The position numbers and the translations under genes are program-made. A stretch of 64,000 nt of DNA from Sarcomyxa edulis (taxonomy: Eukaryota > Basidiomycota > Agaricomycetes > Agaricales > Mycenaceae): positions 310,001 to 374,000 of the forward strand of contig QUOL01000014.1 of the NCBI GenBank assembly GCA_009761415.1, in the 5' to 3' direction. How positions within the stretch are numbered: the stretch's first letter is position 1; each line of letters opens with the position of its first letter. This document shows positions 1 to 11,164 of this stretch, piece by piece. Below the pieces are notes generated by a model, which was given only the letters and a program-made list of their open reading frames with translations, was not told the DNA's origin and made no database searches.

Positions 1-691
1 GATAGTGATGGTGATAACTTGCCTGCGATCCCCGATCTGAGGAATAAGATCTCGAGTGGCCCTCGTATTGGAGCTCCCCGACGTCCCGCATTAACATCTC
101 TCGACGAGATGACATCGGGGGAACGGATGGCTGAGAGATCGTAGGTCTCCGTCCCCTCGTCTCCCTCTCTTGCTGCCGATACTGCTGAGTGGAGGGACCA
201 GCGTCTCCTTCTCTCCACGGACCGGACCGTAAACTGAGAGGCATCATGCCCATAGAGGGCGGAACCGGAGGTGGAAAAGTGTAAGTCGCATGAGAGGTGT
301 GGGATGGTGTATAAGATGGGGGTGGAGGGATGTAAGGGATAGTGGATGTGTCGGGCAAGCCCCGAGGTAAGGAATGTTCTGATCTGCCCCATGTGCCGCT
401 GATTTGGATATTGCTCTGAGGGGGTAAATCTTCTGGATAACTCTGATATGAGGCAGAAACGAGCCGAGGTTCTGCGAGGGGCTGAGCGTCAACGAGACGG
501 AGACGGAATGAAGGTGAAGGTGAGTGGTGCGACAAGGTGTCTGGATTTGAATCGTCCTCGACGACTGAGGGGGTGCGATGTGGTTCCACGGATGTGTTTT
601 GCTGAAGATGAGACTGAGGTCCCGGAACTAGAAGACGTTGCAGACTTTCTGGTAGGGAACTTCCCCTTGTCTTTTCCTTTCTTCTCTCCAT
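1..691 (-). CDS. Ser/Pro-rich hypothetical protein, 3' end beyond window
   Basis: An uninterrupted frame runs on the minus strand from an ATG at 691 to the window edge, giving the first ~230 residues of a protein that continues to the left. The N-terminus is basic (MERRKEKTRGSS). The rest is low-complexity, rich in Ser, Pro, His, Gln and Arg, with Pro runs (YIPPPPSY) and a TFPPPVPPS stretch. No domain is visible, so this looks like the disordered N-terminal arm of a regulatory or scaffold protein, but that is inference. The length of open frame and biased composition argue for a real exon. No function can be assigned from this part alone. Confidence 0.55.
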   Translation of the reverse strand, partial: MERRKEKTRGSSLPESLQRLLVPGPQSHLQQNTSVEPHRTPSVVEDDSNPDTLSHHSPSPSFRLRLVDAQPLAEPRLVSASYQSYPEDLPPQSNIQISGTWGRSEHSLPRGLPDTSTIPYIPPPPSYTPSHTSHATYTFPPPVPPSMGMMPLSLRSGPWREGDAGPSTQQYRQQERETRGRRPTISQPSVPPMSSRREMLMRDVGELQYEGHSRSYSSDRGSQASYHHHY

Positions 692-1782
692 TGTGAGGCT
701 AGCGCTGTTTTTCCCGACGATTAGGACGTAGATTTGGGACGTAGCGGTGAAAGATGGCTCGAAAAATAAAAAGGACAGTGTGGTGATGGACAGCGAAGGG
801 GAAAAGTCCCTAAAAAATGAAGGTCCCATCCGTCGTCTGGACCGGCACGAATGAATGGGATTTCAAGGAAAGGAGAAAATGAAGACCGATCGAACTGAAT
901 TGACTGTATTGACGGAGGCCCCCATAGAGTTTACTTCCGCTGTTTGTACGCAGCCTACGTCGGAGAGAGGAGGATGATAACGTGAGGCAGCAAGCCATCT
1001 CGACATTTTGCTTCGAATTTCAATTTGAAATAAAGAATATCTACATGCTCCCGGATGGAAAGGGAGCTATCGAGAACGGAGGCAGGGCAGCAGAGCTGGT
1101 AGACGAGCCTGGTAGTACTACGCCTCCATTGCTGCTGAGCTGGCTGCTAGGAGGGACCCCCTTCATTTGGTGGTCCCCTTTTGCTTGCAGTGGTGAAACA
1201 CGATCGATATTACTTAGATCGTCCACTATATTTGGCCCCTGAGCAGAATTCGAAGCATTGCCTAATTAGTACATTCAGACCCCGCATAGCGGTACTGCAA
1301 CTCTATCCGAAGCAGAAGCCAGCAAAACGACGAAAACATGTCGAAAACATATCGAAAACACATCGTCGAACCACAAATCCACCATTCGCAAACGGCCTTG
1401 CATGGACGCACGCGGCTGCGCAAATACTTCAATTGAATCGCTGAAAAATCAATTCAATTCAGTTCTTTTTGCCCGGTATTGGCTGTACAATGACTCCGCG
1501 ATCAAATCAGTCCTTGGCCAACCACCCATCTTGCTTTTCGCCGCCTTTCGGTGCCTCTCGTACTCGGTGGTGACATTCGTGACGTTGGTGGTCCAAGTGT
1601 GTGTCCTTGGCACGCCTGGGGAATACACGAATGCGTATGTTATTTTCAGAAAACATACCGCGGCCTAGAGCGCCAGCTAACCCAAAGAGGAAATAATCCG
1701 GCATCCTCCGGGCCAATCGCAACAAGGCCGAATCAAGCGAAATCAATTCTTTTTACGGTCGAGTCAACCTCAGTCACTCGAC
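692..1782. other. Intergenic region between two divergent genes
   Basis: About 1.1 kb separates the leftward hypothetical gene from ILV3. Several frames of 60-90 codons are open here, but none has a recognisable motif or fungal-style splice structure. It holds a short tandem repeat near 1330 and otherwise no feature I can support. It presumably carries both promoters. Confidence 0.5.
1330..1363. repeat. Short tandem repeat, 11-bp unit, three copies
   Basis: Three successive imperfect copies of an 11-base unit of the form cgaaaacatNt are present in the ILV3 upstream region. It is a small local repeat with no evident function. Confidence 0.6.
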
Positions 1783-4243
1783 ATGAGTCTCTCCAAATCT
1801 GCTGCGAGGAGATGTCGTCTCTCAAGGCAATTCTCAACTTCAACACCATGCAAGGATACCCCCATCATCATGAACCGTTACAGCAGAATCATCACCCAGC
1901 CAAAAGACCAGGGCGCATCCCAAGTACACATTTCGGTATTACCAACGGAATTGATGTACTGACTCGACGAACAGGCAATGTTATACGACACCGAAGGCAT
2001 ACAAACAGATGCCGACTTTAACAAGGCAATGGTTGGCGTGGCCAGTGTCTGGCAAGTAAAATTTACCGTCGGTTCACTCGTGTTCTTATTCGCAATCGCA
2101 GGTACGAGGGTAACCCGTAAGTCGGAAATGCTTCATCAGCAACGCGTTTTTTCATTCCAACAATCGCCTGTTAGATGCAACAAGCACCTACTTGGCCTTG
2201 GCCAACAAATAAAAGCGTCTCTCTACAGCGCTGATCTCATCGGATACCAATTCGGCACTGTCGGAGTTAGCGATGGAATTAGTATGGGTACCCGAGGAAT
2301 GTGTTACTCTCTCCAATCTCGCGACCTGATTGCAGACCAAGTCGAGAGTGCTGCTGGCGGTCACCATCTCGATGGAATGGTCGTCGTTCCAGGATGCGAC
2401 AAGAACATGCCCGGTGTTATCATGGCTCGTAAGTTATCCCACTCGAGTCCGTATATCCCTCACTCACCCTCATTACATCCCAGTCGGACGCCTGAATCGT
2501 CCGGGTTTGATGGTATACGGGGGAACCATCCGAGCAGGATCCTGTGAAGGTTCGCCACAGCTGGACATCGTATCTGCCTTCCAATCCTACGGGAAATACC
2601 TGCAAGACGGAAAGACACCCGCTGCAGAGAAGGAACGATACAACACTGTACGAAACGCGTGTCCTGGACCTGGTGCATGCGGAGGCGTGAGTGGCTAGCT
2701 ACATCAGTGCTCCTTACGTGAAAACTGATTTGTTTCGTTCACCACACAAGATGTATACGGCAAATACCATGGCTAGCGCTATAGAAGCCATGGGCATGTC
2801 TCTACCTGGTTCATCGTCATTCCCCGCAGAATCACAAGAGAAGAACGACGAATGCAACTCTATCGGTCCAGTCATGCGGAATATCCTCGAGAAGAATATC
2901 CTTCCTCGGGATATCATGACAAGGTCAGCTTTCGAAAACGCCATGGTAATTTGCTTTCTTTCCTTGCCTTATCGTATACTCTCACTATAACATGACAATG
3001 ACAACAGGTTCTGACGATGATCATGGGCGGTTCCACCAACGCGGTCTTGCATCTAATCGCCATGGCCCATTCAGTCGGCATCACTCTCGATATCGACGAC
3101 TTCCAAGCTGTTTCAGATCGCACGCCTTTCCTCGCAGATATCAAACCGAGTGGGAAATATGTCATGGAGGATGTATATAAACTCGGCGGTATTCCCAGTA
3201 AGCAAAAACTTGACCTGTCTAGCTTCGATATCGGTGATTAGTGCAAGCCGACTCATCAAAAATTGCCTTTTGTGTCATTTTAGAAATCCTCGCGTTCTTG
3301 CTCAAGAATAAATTAGTCGACGGCAACAATATGACTGTCACTGGCTTGACTTTGGGAGAGAATCTCGAACGATGGACGCACAAATATGGTGAATTGGACG
3401 ATACCCAAAAGGTCATCCGCCCTTTGAACAAACCCATCAAGGAAACTGGTCATCTGAGGTGCGCATGACCAACAGCACCCACTTCGTATCTATAACTAAA
3501 TACGCGCTTCCCTTCCCCCTGATAGAATACTCAAAGGCAACCTCGCTCCTGGAGGCGCAGTTGCTAAGATCACTGGTAAGGAAGGCCTAGGATTCACCGG
3601 GAAAGCACGCGCTTTCGACACCGAAGCCGAGTTTGTCCACGCCGTGGAGAGTGGGTCCATCAAGAAAGGAGAGAAGACTGTCGTTATCCTGAGATACCTT
3701 GGCCCTAAGGGCGGTCCTGGTGCGCCTATCTTCCCACCTGCTGTCATCGTTCGCATCATCAGAAACTCACACTCTGTCTTTTTGTATACAGGTATGCCGG
3801 AAATGCTAAAACCGACCAGTTTGATCATGGGAGCTGGTTTGGGCATGGATGTAGCCAGTATCACTGATGGACGATTCAGTGGAGGGTATGTGATTTCCCG
3901 TTCGCGCGTTCGCGTCATCTCCTTCTTCTGTTCCTTTTTTTTTTGATTCCGTTTCTGGGCCATGAATATTGACACACGCCTCCTTACTAGATCCCATGGA
4001 TTCTGCATCGGGCACGTCGTCCCAGAAGCCCAAGTCGGAGGGCCGATCGCATTAGTCCAGGACGGCGACATCATCTCCGTGGACGCGATCAAAAATACCA
4101 TCGAGCTCCGTGTATCTCCTGAGGAATTGGAGAAACGCCGGAAAACGTGGGTCGCGCCGCCTCTCAAGGCGAAGCAGGGTACTCTTTACAAGTACATAAA
4201 ATCGGTCACTGATGCTAGCCATGGGTGTATCACTGACGCATGA
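1783..4243 (+). CDS. ILV3: Dihydroxy-acid dehydratase, mitochondrial
   Basis: Catalyses the dehydration of 2,3-dihydroxy acids in valine, isoleucine and leucine synthesis; a mitochondrial Fe-S enzyme. Proposed exons: 1783-1923, 1975-2051, 2102-2116, 2175-2428, 2484-2686, 2751-2945, 3008-3197, 3284-3458, 3526-3719, 3792-3885, 3991-4243. They sum to 1791 nt, a 596-residue protein, normal for the family. Residues 1-40 are rich in Arg, Ser and Thr without acids, as in a matrix-targeting signal. The three expected cluster cysteines are at about 79 (GNPC), 152 ([10 protein letters not shown]) and 228 (PGPGACGG). The second family signature [19 protein letters not shown] spans the last splice junction. 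Intron 2 has a GC donor and exon 3 is only 15 nt. The gene converges on RIO1, 143 bp apart. Confidence 0.96.
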
Positions 4244-4386
4244 TGAGGAAGACCATGAGAGGAGGCATGGATGTCGATTAATGTATTGTACATAGAGTAC
4301 TTTGAAAAGTATCGCGTATTAGGAGTAATACCCAAGTTTTGTATGCTTAGACATTATTGACGGAGATTGAGATAGATGGTGATATG

Positions 4387-6445
4387 CTACGACCGACTAC
4401 TTTTTTTGATACTGCGTTTCTTGTCAGCTTTTGGCATTTTGTGTTTCCGTTTCTCTTTTGCTTCTGCCTTGACCGCTTTCTTCCGTTCCTAAAAAGTGCG
4501 GTAAGATTAGCGTCTTGAGAGATAGTCATGCGAAGTTCAAGATGTACCTTTTTCGCTTCACGATCTTCGTGTCGATGTCCCCTAGGCTTCCGGTCCACGA
4601 AGCCCTCTTTCTCTCCGTCAAGCTCTGAATCACCTTCTTCGTCTGTATCTGCCCCTTCTTCATCACTACTACTGCTATCGTCGTCGTCTGATTCCGTTCC
4701 ATCGCCTTCGAATCGTACTTTTGTGTTGTTTGGTGTTTTCTTGTCGCTAGGAGGTGCGACCAGTCCAATGGTATCCGAGTAAATAAGACCTTTTCCTTCT
4801 CCTCGATTGATAGCGTCCACATCACGCTCTGGGTCGAATACTTCATTCAGGGTCCTGGGAATATACGATTGAAGGAAAACAGAGTCCTCGTGCGCCGCAG
4901 AGGTCGTCGAGTCCTCGCCGTTTTCAGCGGGGTGGGGCTGCACGTCTTCTTCCTCCAGCCATCTCGCTAATACTTGCGCTTCATCTTCAACTTCTCCGTT
5001 TCCAGCTTCATTCCCACCCTCTGGTACCAACTTCTCCTTCGTTATAAACTCGAAACACCGCCTGAGCCCTAAGCACTTGACGCCCAACCTCCCAAAGAAC
5101 TCTTCCGCATTCTTGATATCGTTTCGTAGAAAGTCAAAGGCAGAAGGATGATCTTGTTCGACGCTCTGTGAAACGTCGATGATGTAGAGATGCGATTCGT
5201 GGTATAGGATATTGTATTCTGAGAGATCGGCGTGAACAAGTCGACATGTGTGGAACATTTTGCGCATAGTGAGGATCAATTCATTATATAGTGGTGCGCA
5301 TGCTGAGACAGGTAATTGGGCATCTTTTAGACGAGGCGATGCCCTGTGAGGGAATCAGCGCTTGACACAAATGATAGAAATAAGAGGGAGATAGAAGAAA
5401 AGACGTACCAACCCTCCTTGTCTCCCAAAAATCCCATAACAAGTACGTTCTCTCTCACTTCAAATGGTTCTGGACAGGGGATCCCTGCAGCCACCAGTCG
5501 TTTAAGGTTGCGCATTTCCTTCTCCGCCCATAGTCTTACCATTTTACGAGGATTGCTACGACTGTAGCCCCGGCGGAAACGATGTTCTCCAGTCACGTAC
5601 TTGTCTCGATCTTTGAATACCAAAATGGAAGTTTTGTAGATTTTGAGCGCCAGGTGCTTCGAATCTGATGTGAGGGCATGGTAGACGTTTGCCTAGTGGA
5701 TGAAGATGAAAATGTTTCGTTAGCAGTGGTACAGATATATTGACTACCTCTGTGGGCTCACTTCTTTACCCGTGCTGATGCACCCATTTACTTCACTTAT
5801 AAGACCTCGTCCGATCATCTTAAATAGGATGATCCTGGTCCGGGGATCCAGGACTTGTTCACTGGTCGCCCGGTCGGACTTGTCTTTGGTGTTCGCAGTA
5901 GAGCTAGGCCCCTTCCTGTTCACTCCAACACCCATAGTGTATGGAACGTCTATTTTGGATATGCGAGAAGAATATTTCGCAAGGGCCGTAAGCTGGTCGG
6001 TGGTTTTGTCTTTTGGTTGAGCGGCAGCAGGTGTTGGTGCTCTACTGCTCCGCGGATGGTTCACAGCGGGGAGAGTAGCTAATGAAGTCGAGTGGTTTAT
6101 AGATGAAGATACACCTTGTGCATTTCCGGTACGGACGGCTACATGTTGTCTGAGTCGGTTGTACTGTTTTGTAAAGTCTGCAGGACCAAGAAAATTAGTT
6201 CATCGTTGTCTTCAGCTAGATGGAAATGACGAACCCCCTTCAGCTACTTCCCAATCCTCATCTTCTACTCTATTATCGTCGTAGCCTTCATCGATAGAAT
6301 CATTATCTTCGTCTTCATCTGCTGGGTCCGACCATTCTAATTCCTCATCGATAAAATTGAGTCCTTCGCGGGGGTTTTGAGATGGTATATGGGATGGTTG
6401 ATCTACGAGAATTGGAGCATCTTCAAATTGTCCATCGGAAGCCAT
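4387..6445 (-). CDS. RIO1: RIO-type atypical protein kinase Rio1
   Basis: Atypical serine kinase/ATPase needed for final maturation of the 40S ribosomal subunit. Minus-strand exons 6445-6235, 6177-5762, 5692-5409, 5343-4548 and 4488-4387 total 1809 nt (602 aa). The N-terminus is acidic ([15 protein letters not shown]), followed by [11 protein letters not shown]. The RIO domain begins with the ATP-loop motif STGKE at about 205-209. The catalytic loop [12 protein letters not shown] carries Asp343, and the metal-binding IIDVSQSVE carries Asp360. An acidic Ser/Asp/Glu linker and a Lys-rich tail ([15 protein letters not shown]) close the protein, as in Rio1 of other fungi. Its start lies 150 bp from the divergent membrane-protein gene. 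Confidence 0.95.
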
Positions 6446-6595
6446 GAAAGGAGGAGCAAAGATGTATCGCGTGACTGAGATGCTGTGACATGGCGTGACT
6501 TCAGGCAGCGCGTCTCGAAGACGTGACTCGGGCCTCGGCCTCGCCGCCTCATTCTCAGGCTCTCCGTCGACGTCGAGTCCCGAGTCGAGTCGAGG

Positions 6596-7310
6596 ATGGA
6601 CACACTGCGTCGAAGGATTCCATTCAGGTTCTCGGATTCTTTGTCAAGTTCTGAAAACTCTCTGGAGGATACACTCATATTGGATGAGCAAGGTCAGTTT
6701 CCTTGCACTCAACTTCGCATATCTCGCTGTTTAGCCTCGTTGACTAGAACAGGATGAACTTATCGAGAAACTACGAGCTGAGAATACCGCATCCAATACT
6801 AAATACTCTACCATCCTTCAGGTCTCTCTCATACTATCCGCTTCACTGTGAGTCAAAGTTTGTACTACACATGGAAACCAAACATCTCACTCAGACAGAA
6901 GGCAATCTATATATCTCCTGGGTCCATCCAAAGAGACTCCTTTGCTTATTGTATTCCCACCTTCGACAAGTCAACCGACCTTGGAAACATCTATTCCACT
7001 CTCGACGTTCTTGACGTTTCTGATGCTACTCCTTCATCTAAACTTGGCTTTTCTCTTACGCCCTTCATCGGTCATCACCTATTTCCCCGACATCGAAATC
7101 AACCCAATACCATACAATCTTTGCTACGCTTTGGCAGCCGTAGCACCTACTCTCTGCGTATTTTTAGGTAGACCATGGCAAACGACTGCGTGGTGGTGTT
7201 TCACCTCTGCTGTCATATTCATCGTCCAGACAGTCCAAGACTCCATCGTTCGGGGAAATGAGAGCATCTCTGAGTTGGAGGCGATGAAATACACCTCACC
7301 AGGAGCTTGA
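6596..7310 (+). CDS. Small multi-pass membrane protein, unknown function
   Basis: Three exons (6596-6692, 6748-6847, 6899-7310) give 202 residues in a continuous frame with canonical introns. At intron 1 I use the acceptor ctag before AACAGG, because the next AG would run into a stop. The N-terminal 50 residues are polar, with a short coiled-coil-like stretch (EQDELIEKLRAEN). At least three hydrophobic segments follow: ILQVSLILSASL, TFLTFLMLLLHLNLAFLL, and one or two spanning YALAAVAPTLCVFLGRP and WWCFTSAVIFIV. The C-terminus is short and polar. I do not recognise the family. It is divergent from RIO1 with a 150-bp shared upstream region. Confidence 0.7.
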
Positions 7311-7362
7311 CATTGGGCTCAATCATACTGATATGATTTCCCCTCATCAGTTTCAGAAGTAA

Positions 7363-7888
7363 GTGAATAGAAGCTTTGGCATGACAATGTACTCACAAGG
7401 CCACCTCACAGTCATATATATTTCGCCGATGGACCCCTTACATTATAAGCGGGAGAGAACGGTTTCTAAGCCTTCAATTGGCTCCAGCCAGACCAGAATC
7501 TCATCCGAGTCCAGGATTCTAGCTCAAGATATCACTAATTCGAGATGACCTCCTCGACGCGCTTTTTGGGTATAACGAGGTGACTTTGTACAATCAGTCC
7601 TCTTATGGAATAGAGCTTGTCGTTGGAATACTCATTCGTGAAGCGAGCCGTGGACATACTGGTACAGTCTTTGCCTCAGACCAGGAAGGGCGGAGGATCG
7701 CGCAGCTTTCGCCTCTAGGTGGAGCTCAACTCCGAAATGATAGTCTTGACTGGTTCTCGAAACAGGATGAATGTGTCAAGGCCTCTAAACGCAACGATCT
7801 CGAGCACGGATGCTGGTGGACCGATGCGTCATTTTTGAAAGCCTATCAGCGAGAGCAAAGATGTATTTCGGAAGTTTCTTGTGGATGA
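7363..7888 (+). other. Possible gene fragment, unrecognised
   Basis: Two overlapping open frames on the plus strand (about 7363-7548 and 7523-7888) could join through a small intron near 7520. The downstream one encodes about 120 residues, including YGIELVVGILIREASRGHTG and a Trp/Cys-containing C-terminus. There is no convincing start, splice pattern or known domain. It may be an exon of a poorly conserved gene, a decayed gene or chance. The remaining sequence from 7889 to 8237 shows no gene. Confidence 0.2.
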
Positions 7889-8110
7889 GATCATTTACGC
7901 TGGTGCTATTAGAGAGAGCGAGCTGACTCGCTTACTCTGCCGAATGGTTTTCAGCAGGAAGAGAGATTTGGGGCGCTTTGGAGGATTTGGGTGAGATTGT
8001 CAGTGTAGAGGAATGATTCCTATCATGCGTATACTAATCCATAATCCTTGGGATGTTGTGCCACACGTATGCGACTTTGAACGTCTAAATCCCGTCAGAT
8101 TTTTTATCGG

Positions 8111-8135
8111 ACGCGTCGACGCGAATAGACACGTG
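8111..8135. promoter_or_regulatory. ACGCGT plus CACGTG motif pair upstream of the DUF6604 gene
   Basis: ACGCGT at 8111-8116, overlapped by a second GACGCG, is followed by CACGTG at 8130-8135. They lie about 100-130 bp before the start codon at 8238. ACGCGT is the classic MluI cell-cycle box bound by MBF in yeasts, and CACGTG is an E-box. Use as regulatory sites here is inference from position and sequence only. Confidence 0.35.
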
Positions 8136-8237
8136 CGTCAGGCTCGTGACTGATCTACAGTAGTTGCTCTTTCGTTTTGACTCTCATTCCCAAATTCCAT
8201 TTGTACTTTTTTTGCTCCTTGTAAACGCATATTCTCA

Positions 8238-10825
8238 ATGTCCTCTCATACGCCCAATGTACCCAAGCTTCCTCCGAGTTGCTATGCAGTGTACAAGGAC
8301 TACAAGTCCATGACTGCGCGTCTCATACGGTGGATGTTGAGTCGTGCACAAGAGCTAAAGATCAATCCTTTCAAGGAGGAGAACAATGCTCATCCTTCTC
8401 CTTCTCAAAGTAATACTCAACCCAAGCCAAAGAAAGGTGGACGAGGTAAAAAGCGATCAACGAACAAAGGTCAGACGGATGTTGAAGAGCCTGAGGATGT
8501 ACCCCTCCCGACGGATTTGACTGTCAGTCAATTGCTCAAACTTGCTGTCAGCGTGTAATATTTCTTCTCCGCCATGTAAATCTTAATATCTACTAAAAAA
8601 AATGAATCAACAGGGCAACAGAGACTATCTCTAAAGTGCCGGAAGACGTTTTGGACCTTCTCGATTCGGTTGTTCGATTGCGGGAGGAGAACTCCTTGTT
8701 CTACAAGAATCTAGCTGGAATCCCCGGGATAGAGAAAGGGAACCTCAAGCATGCTCATTTCATCCGTGTCCTTCGAGATATCCGCCGAATACTTGCCAAC
8801 TGTCCAACTAAAGGCGATGTCGCAGAACAACAACTCATTTCTCGCTTCGCCAACATGACCGTGATGAGCCTGGCGGGTTTGGGTGAAGCATCTGAAGGTC
8901 CTGGTACATCCGCTCCTCCAGACAAAGACGAATGGCTGCCAGACTATCTCAAACGTTCTGGACCGAAACGCATCCAAGACAAGCCATCCATGGCTGGACG
9001 GCCCTTGGGCGAGTTCGACTTACTGGCGGATGACGACGACGATGGCTCGGACGAGGTGCAAATTGCGGCGTGGTGTCTCTTCCGTGATCTTGACACTCTG
9101 CGTACGTACCTACGCACGATCTGGGAGGGATATCAGTCGGGCAGGACTTCTCTCGTCGCAGCCTCATTTGCGACGACTCAAGCGGTCCAGGTCGTCAAAG
9201 ACATGGAGACAGATTTTGTGGCTTCTTTTGGGAGCCAATTCATGACCTGCGACTATGTCGAAATCGTGAAAACCATGATGCAGATCCCTCGTGATTGCAA
9301 GGTCGATGACTTCTGCAATTTCCTCGACATGCTTATCCCGAATGTTCATTCTTTCCTCATGGTCACGACATGGTTCTCATTGTGGAAGTTTGGAGGTATC
9401 ATGAGGCCCAATGAAGCGAAGATCATCAAGCCGGGTTATTTTGGCTATTTCGTCCCGTCGGCGGACAGGGGAAAGATGAGCTGGGAGGAACGCAAAGCTG
9501 AAGACTTTTGTCTTATCATGAACCATCTTCCCGATGTTCATCTCCAGGCCGTCTTATCAGGGTCTGGCACGGAGGATCGTCACAGCGCAAAGACAGGAGA
9601 AACCATCGATGAACCAGCTCTCGTGCGCGATTTGCGACCGTTCATCGATGACCCTCAAAAGGTCATCCACCTCCATTTGATATTCCAGTGGGAGGTCTGG
9701 AAGGATATTGTCCTCATCAATAGGTCCGATCTTCCAAAGTCCCTTTCAGAGCTTCACCGAACTACGGAAGCTTTGATCGCTTCCGCTCAGAATTGGGTCG
9801 ACAATTTTGACCAGAGGTTTTACGACGACCGTACTACCAGAGTCGCTATCAAATCCATGACAGACCGAATTGGAATGTATCTCCTCCAGGACCCAATTTC
9901 CGAGTACAAAAACAAATTCCGGATCGAAGGAGATGACATTATACCATTCCGACACTTCCTCTATAATCCTTGGGCTTGCGGGATGTCGCTTTGTCGTGTT
10001 CTACTGATAATGCATAACTCCGCCGTGCAGGTCCTCAATGGCTCTGGCTATCTCTCTTCCACCCTACAACTCTACTACGCTCTCCGTCAGCACAACAAGA
10101 TAGATCAATGGCCTTTCATTGACCAATTGTTTGACATTTGCAGTCCTACCATGTTTAGAGGACCGCCTCCTCGAATCGGGCAGTTCACCATAGGGCATTA
10201 CGTTTCAGTGGGCAAAGACCCAGCCTTGTTACGCGGTAGACGGGATCCGAGGTTCATCGAGACGGGGCATGGGACAGGGGTGTTTCCAATGCATACGGGC
10301 GGGTCGCTACTCGCTAAAATCAGTGAGGATTTGAAATTCGAGCTCACGGACGAAGTTGTCGCAGAGCTATTTCCTCGATCGGACGATGAAACTGAGGTCG
10401 TATTGGCGAGAGGCAAAAGGCCAGCTCAGCAGACCCCGAGTATGCGCTTTGGTGGGAAACGTTGTGATCCATTCACCTTGCTTGCGGCAATCAAGGATAG
10501 AGTCGAAAAGGACCTGACGGCCACCGCACTGGCAATCGATCTTTTCAATGTCCAAAGGATGTCGATATCCGTGCTCAACAAGTGGCACCTCTGTGCGCAA
10601 CCTATTTTTAAGGAGTATTTTGGGCCGGAATACCAAGAAAAGGATGCGCAACTTCCTTTCCTCGTAAGCTATCTATTTCTCGCATTAGAGACGCCGTTCG
10701 CGATCAGGAACTGGTCGGCGGAATCGACGGCAAAATTGGTCGTGGAGGCCGTTCGAGCTATACAAGTAGTCAAGGACGATATGAAGCGTAGGTTGGATCA
10801 GGGTTCCAAGCTTACATATTTGTAG
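8238..10825 (+). CDS. DUF6604-domain protein
   Basis: Two exons, 8238-8554 and 8614-10825, give 842 residues. The N-terminal LPPSCYAVYKDYKSMTARL, followed by a Lys/Gly-rich linker (KPKKGGRGKKRS), resembles the DUF6604 domain seen at the N-terminus of many large basidiomycete and ascomycete proteins of unknown role. An acidic stretch (DDDDDGSDEV) lies near residue 240. The remaining ~600 residues are helical in character, with no enzyme motif that I recognise. I place the donor two bases into codon GTG so the frame joins as SVATETISKVP. Similar ACGCGT/CACGTG motif pairs lie on both sides of the gene. Function unknown. Confidence 0.8.
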
Positions 10826-10872
10826 TAGAGATGTAGCGTGTCAACCTGTAAGAATATTGTGAAAAAGTTGAG

Positions 10873-10900
10873 ACGCGTTGACGCGTCGTACAAGCACGTG
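10873..10900. promoter_or_regulatory. ACGCGT and CACGTG motifs downstream of the DUF6604 gene
   Basis: Two ACGCGT boxes (10873-10878, 10881-10886) and a CACGTG (10895-10900) lie just past the stop codon, resembling the motif group upstream of the same gene. They could serve the next plus-strand gene, whose start is 265 bp away. Functional status is inference. Confidence 0.3.
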
Positions 10901-11164
10901 CTCATTGATGAGCCCATTCGATACAAAAAGTTGGATTGTTCCTCCTTATAGATACAGCAATATAGTTTAATCTAGTCTGCCGTGTTCGAAACTTATGAGT
11001 ACTCGACCTGCAATTTTTTTTGCTTTGCTAGATGCCGAGGTCGAGAATCTTTAGGCAATCTTCAGGACTCCAGACCTCTGTCCGAATGGGGAATATGATT
11101 CCCACGCCACTACCGGGACATCGGAGGACAACTTGCTGTTTATCTCCTCATTCCTCTCCAGTTC

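Noticed and set aside
2052..2101. GT donor after TGG CAA in ILV3 (2055)
   Set aside because: It shifts the frame and hits a stop right after the acceptor; only the GC donor gives the conserved WYEGNPC.
4528..4782. Ser-rich plus-strand open frame
   Set aside because: It is the complement of the acidic Asp/Ser/Glu tail of RIO1; low-complexity codons give a spurious opposite-strand frame.
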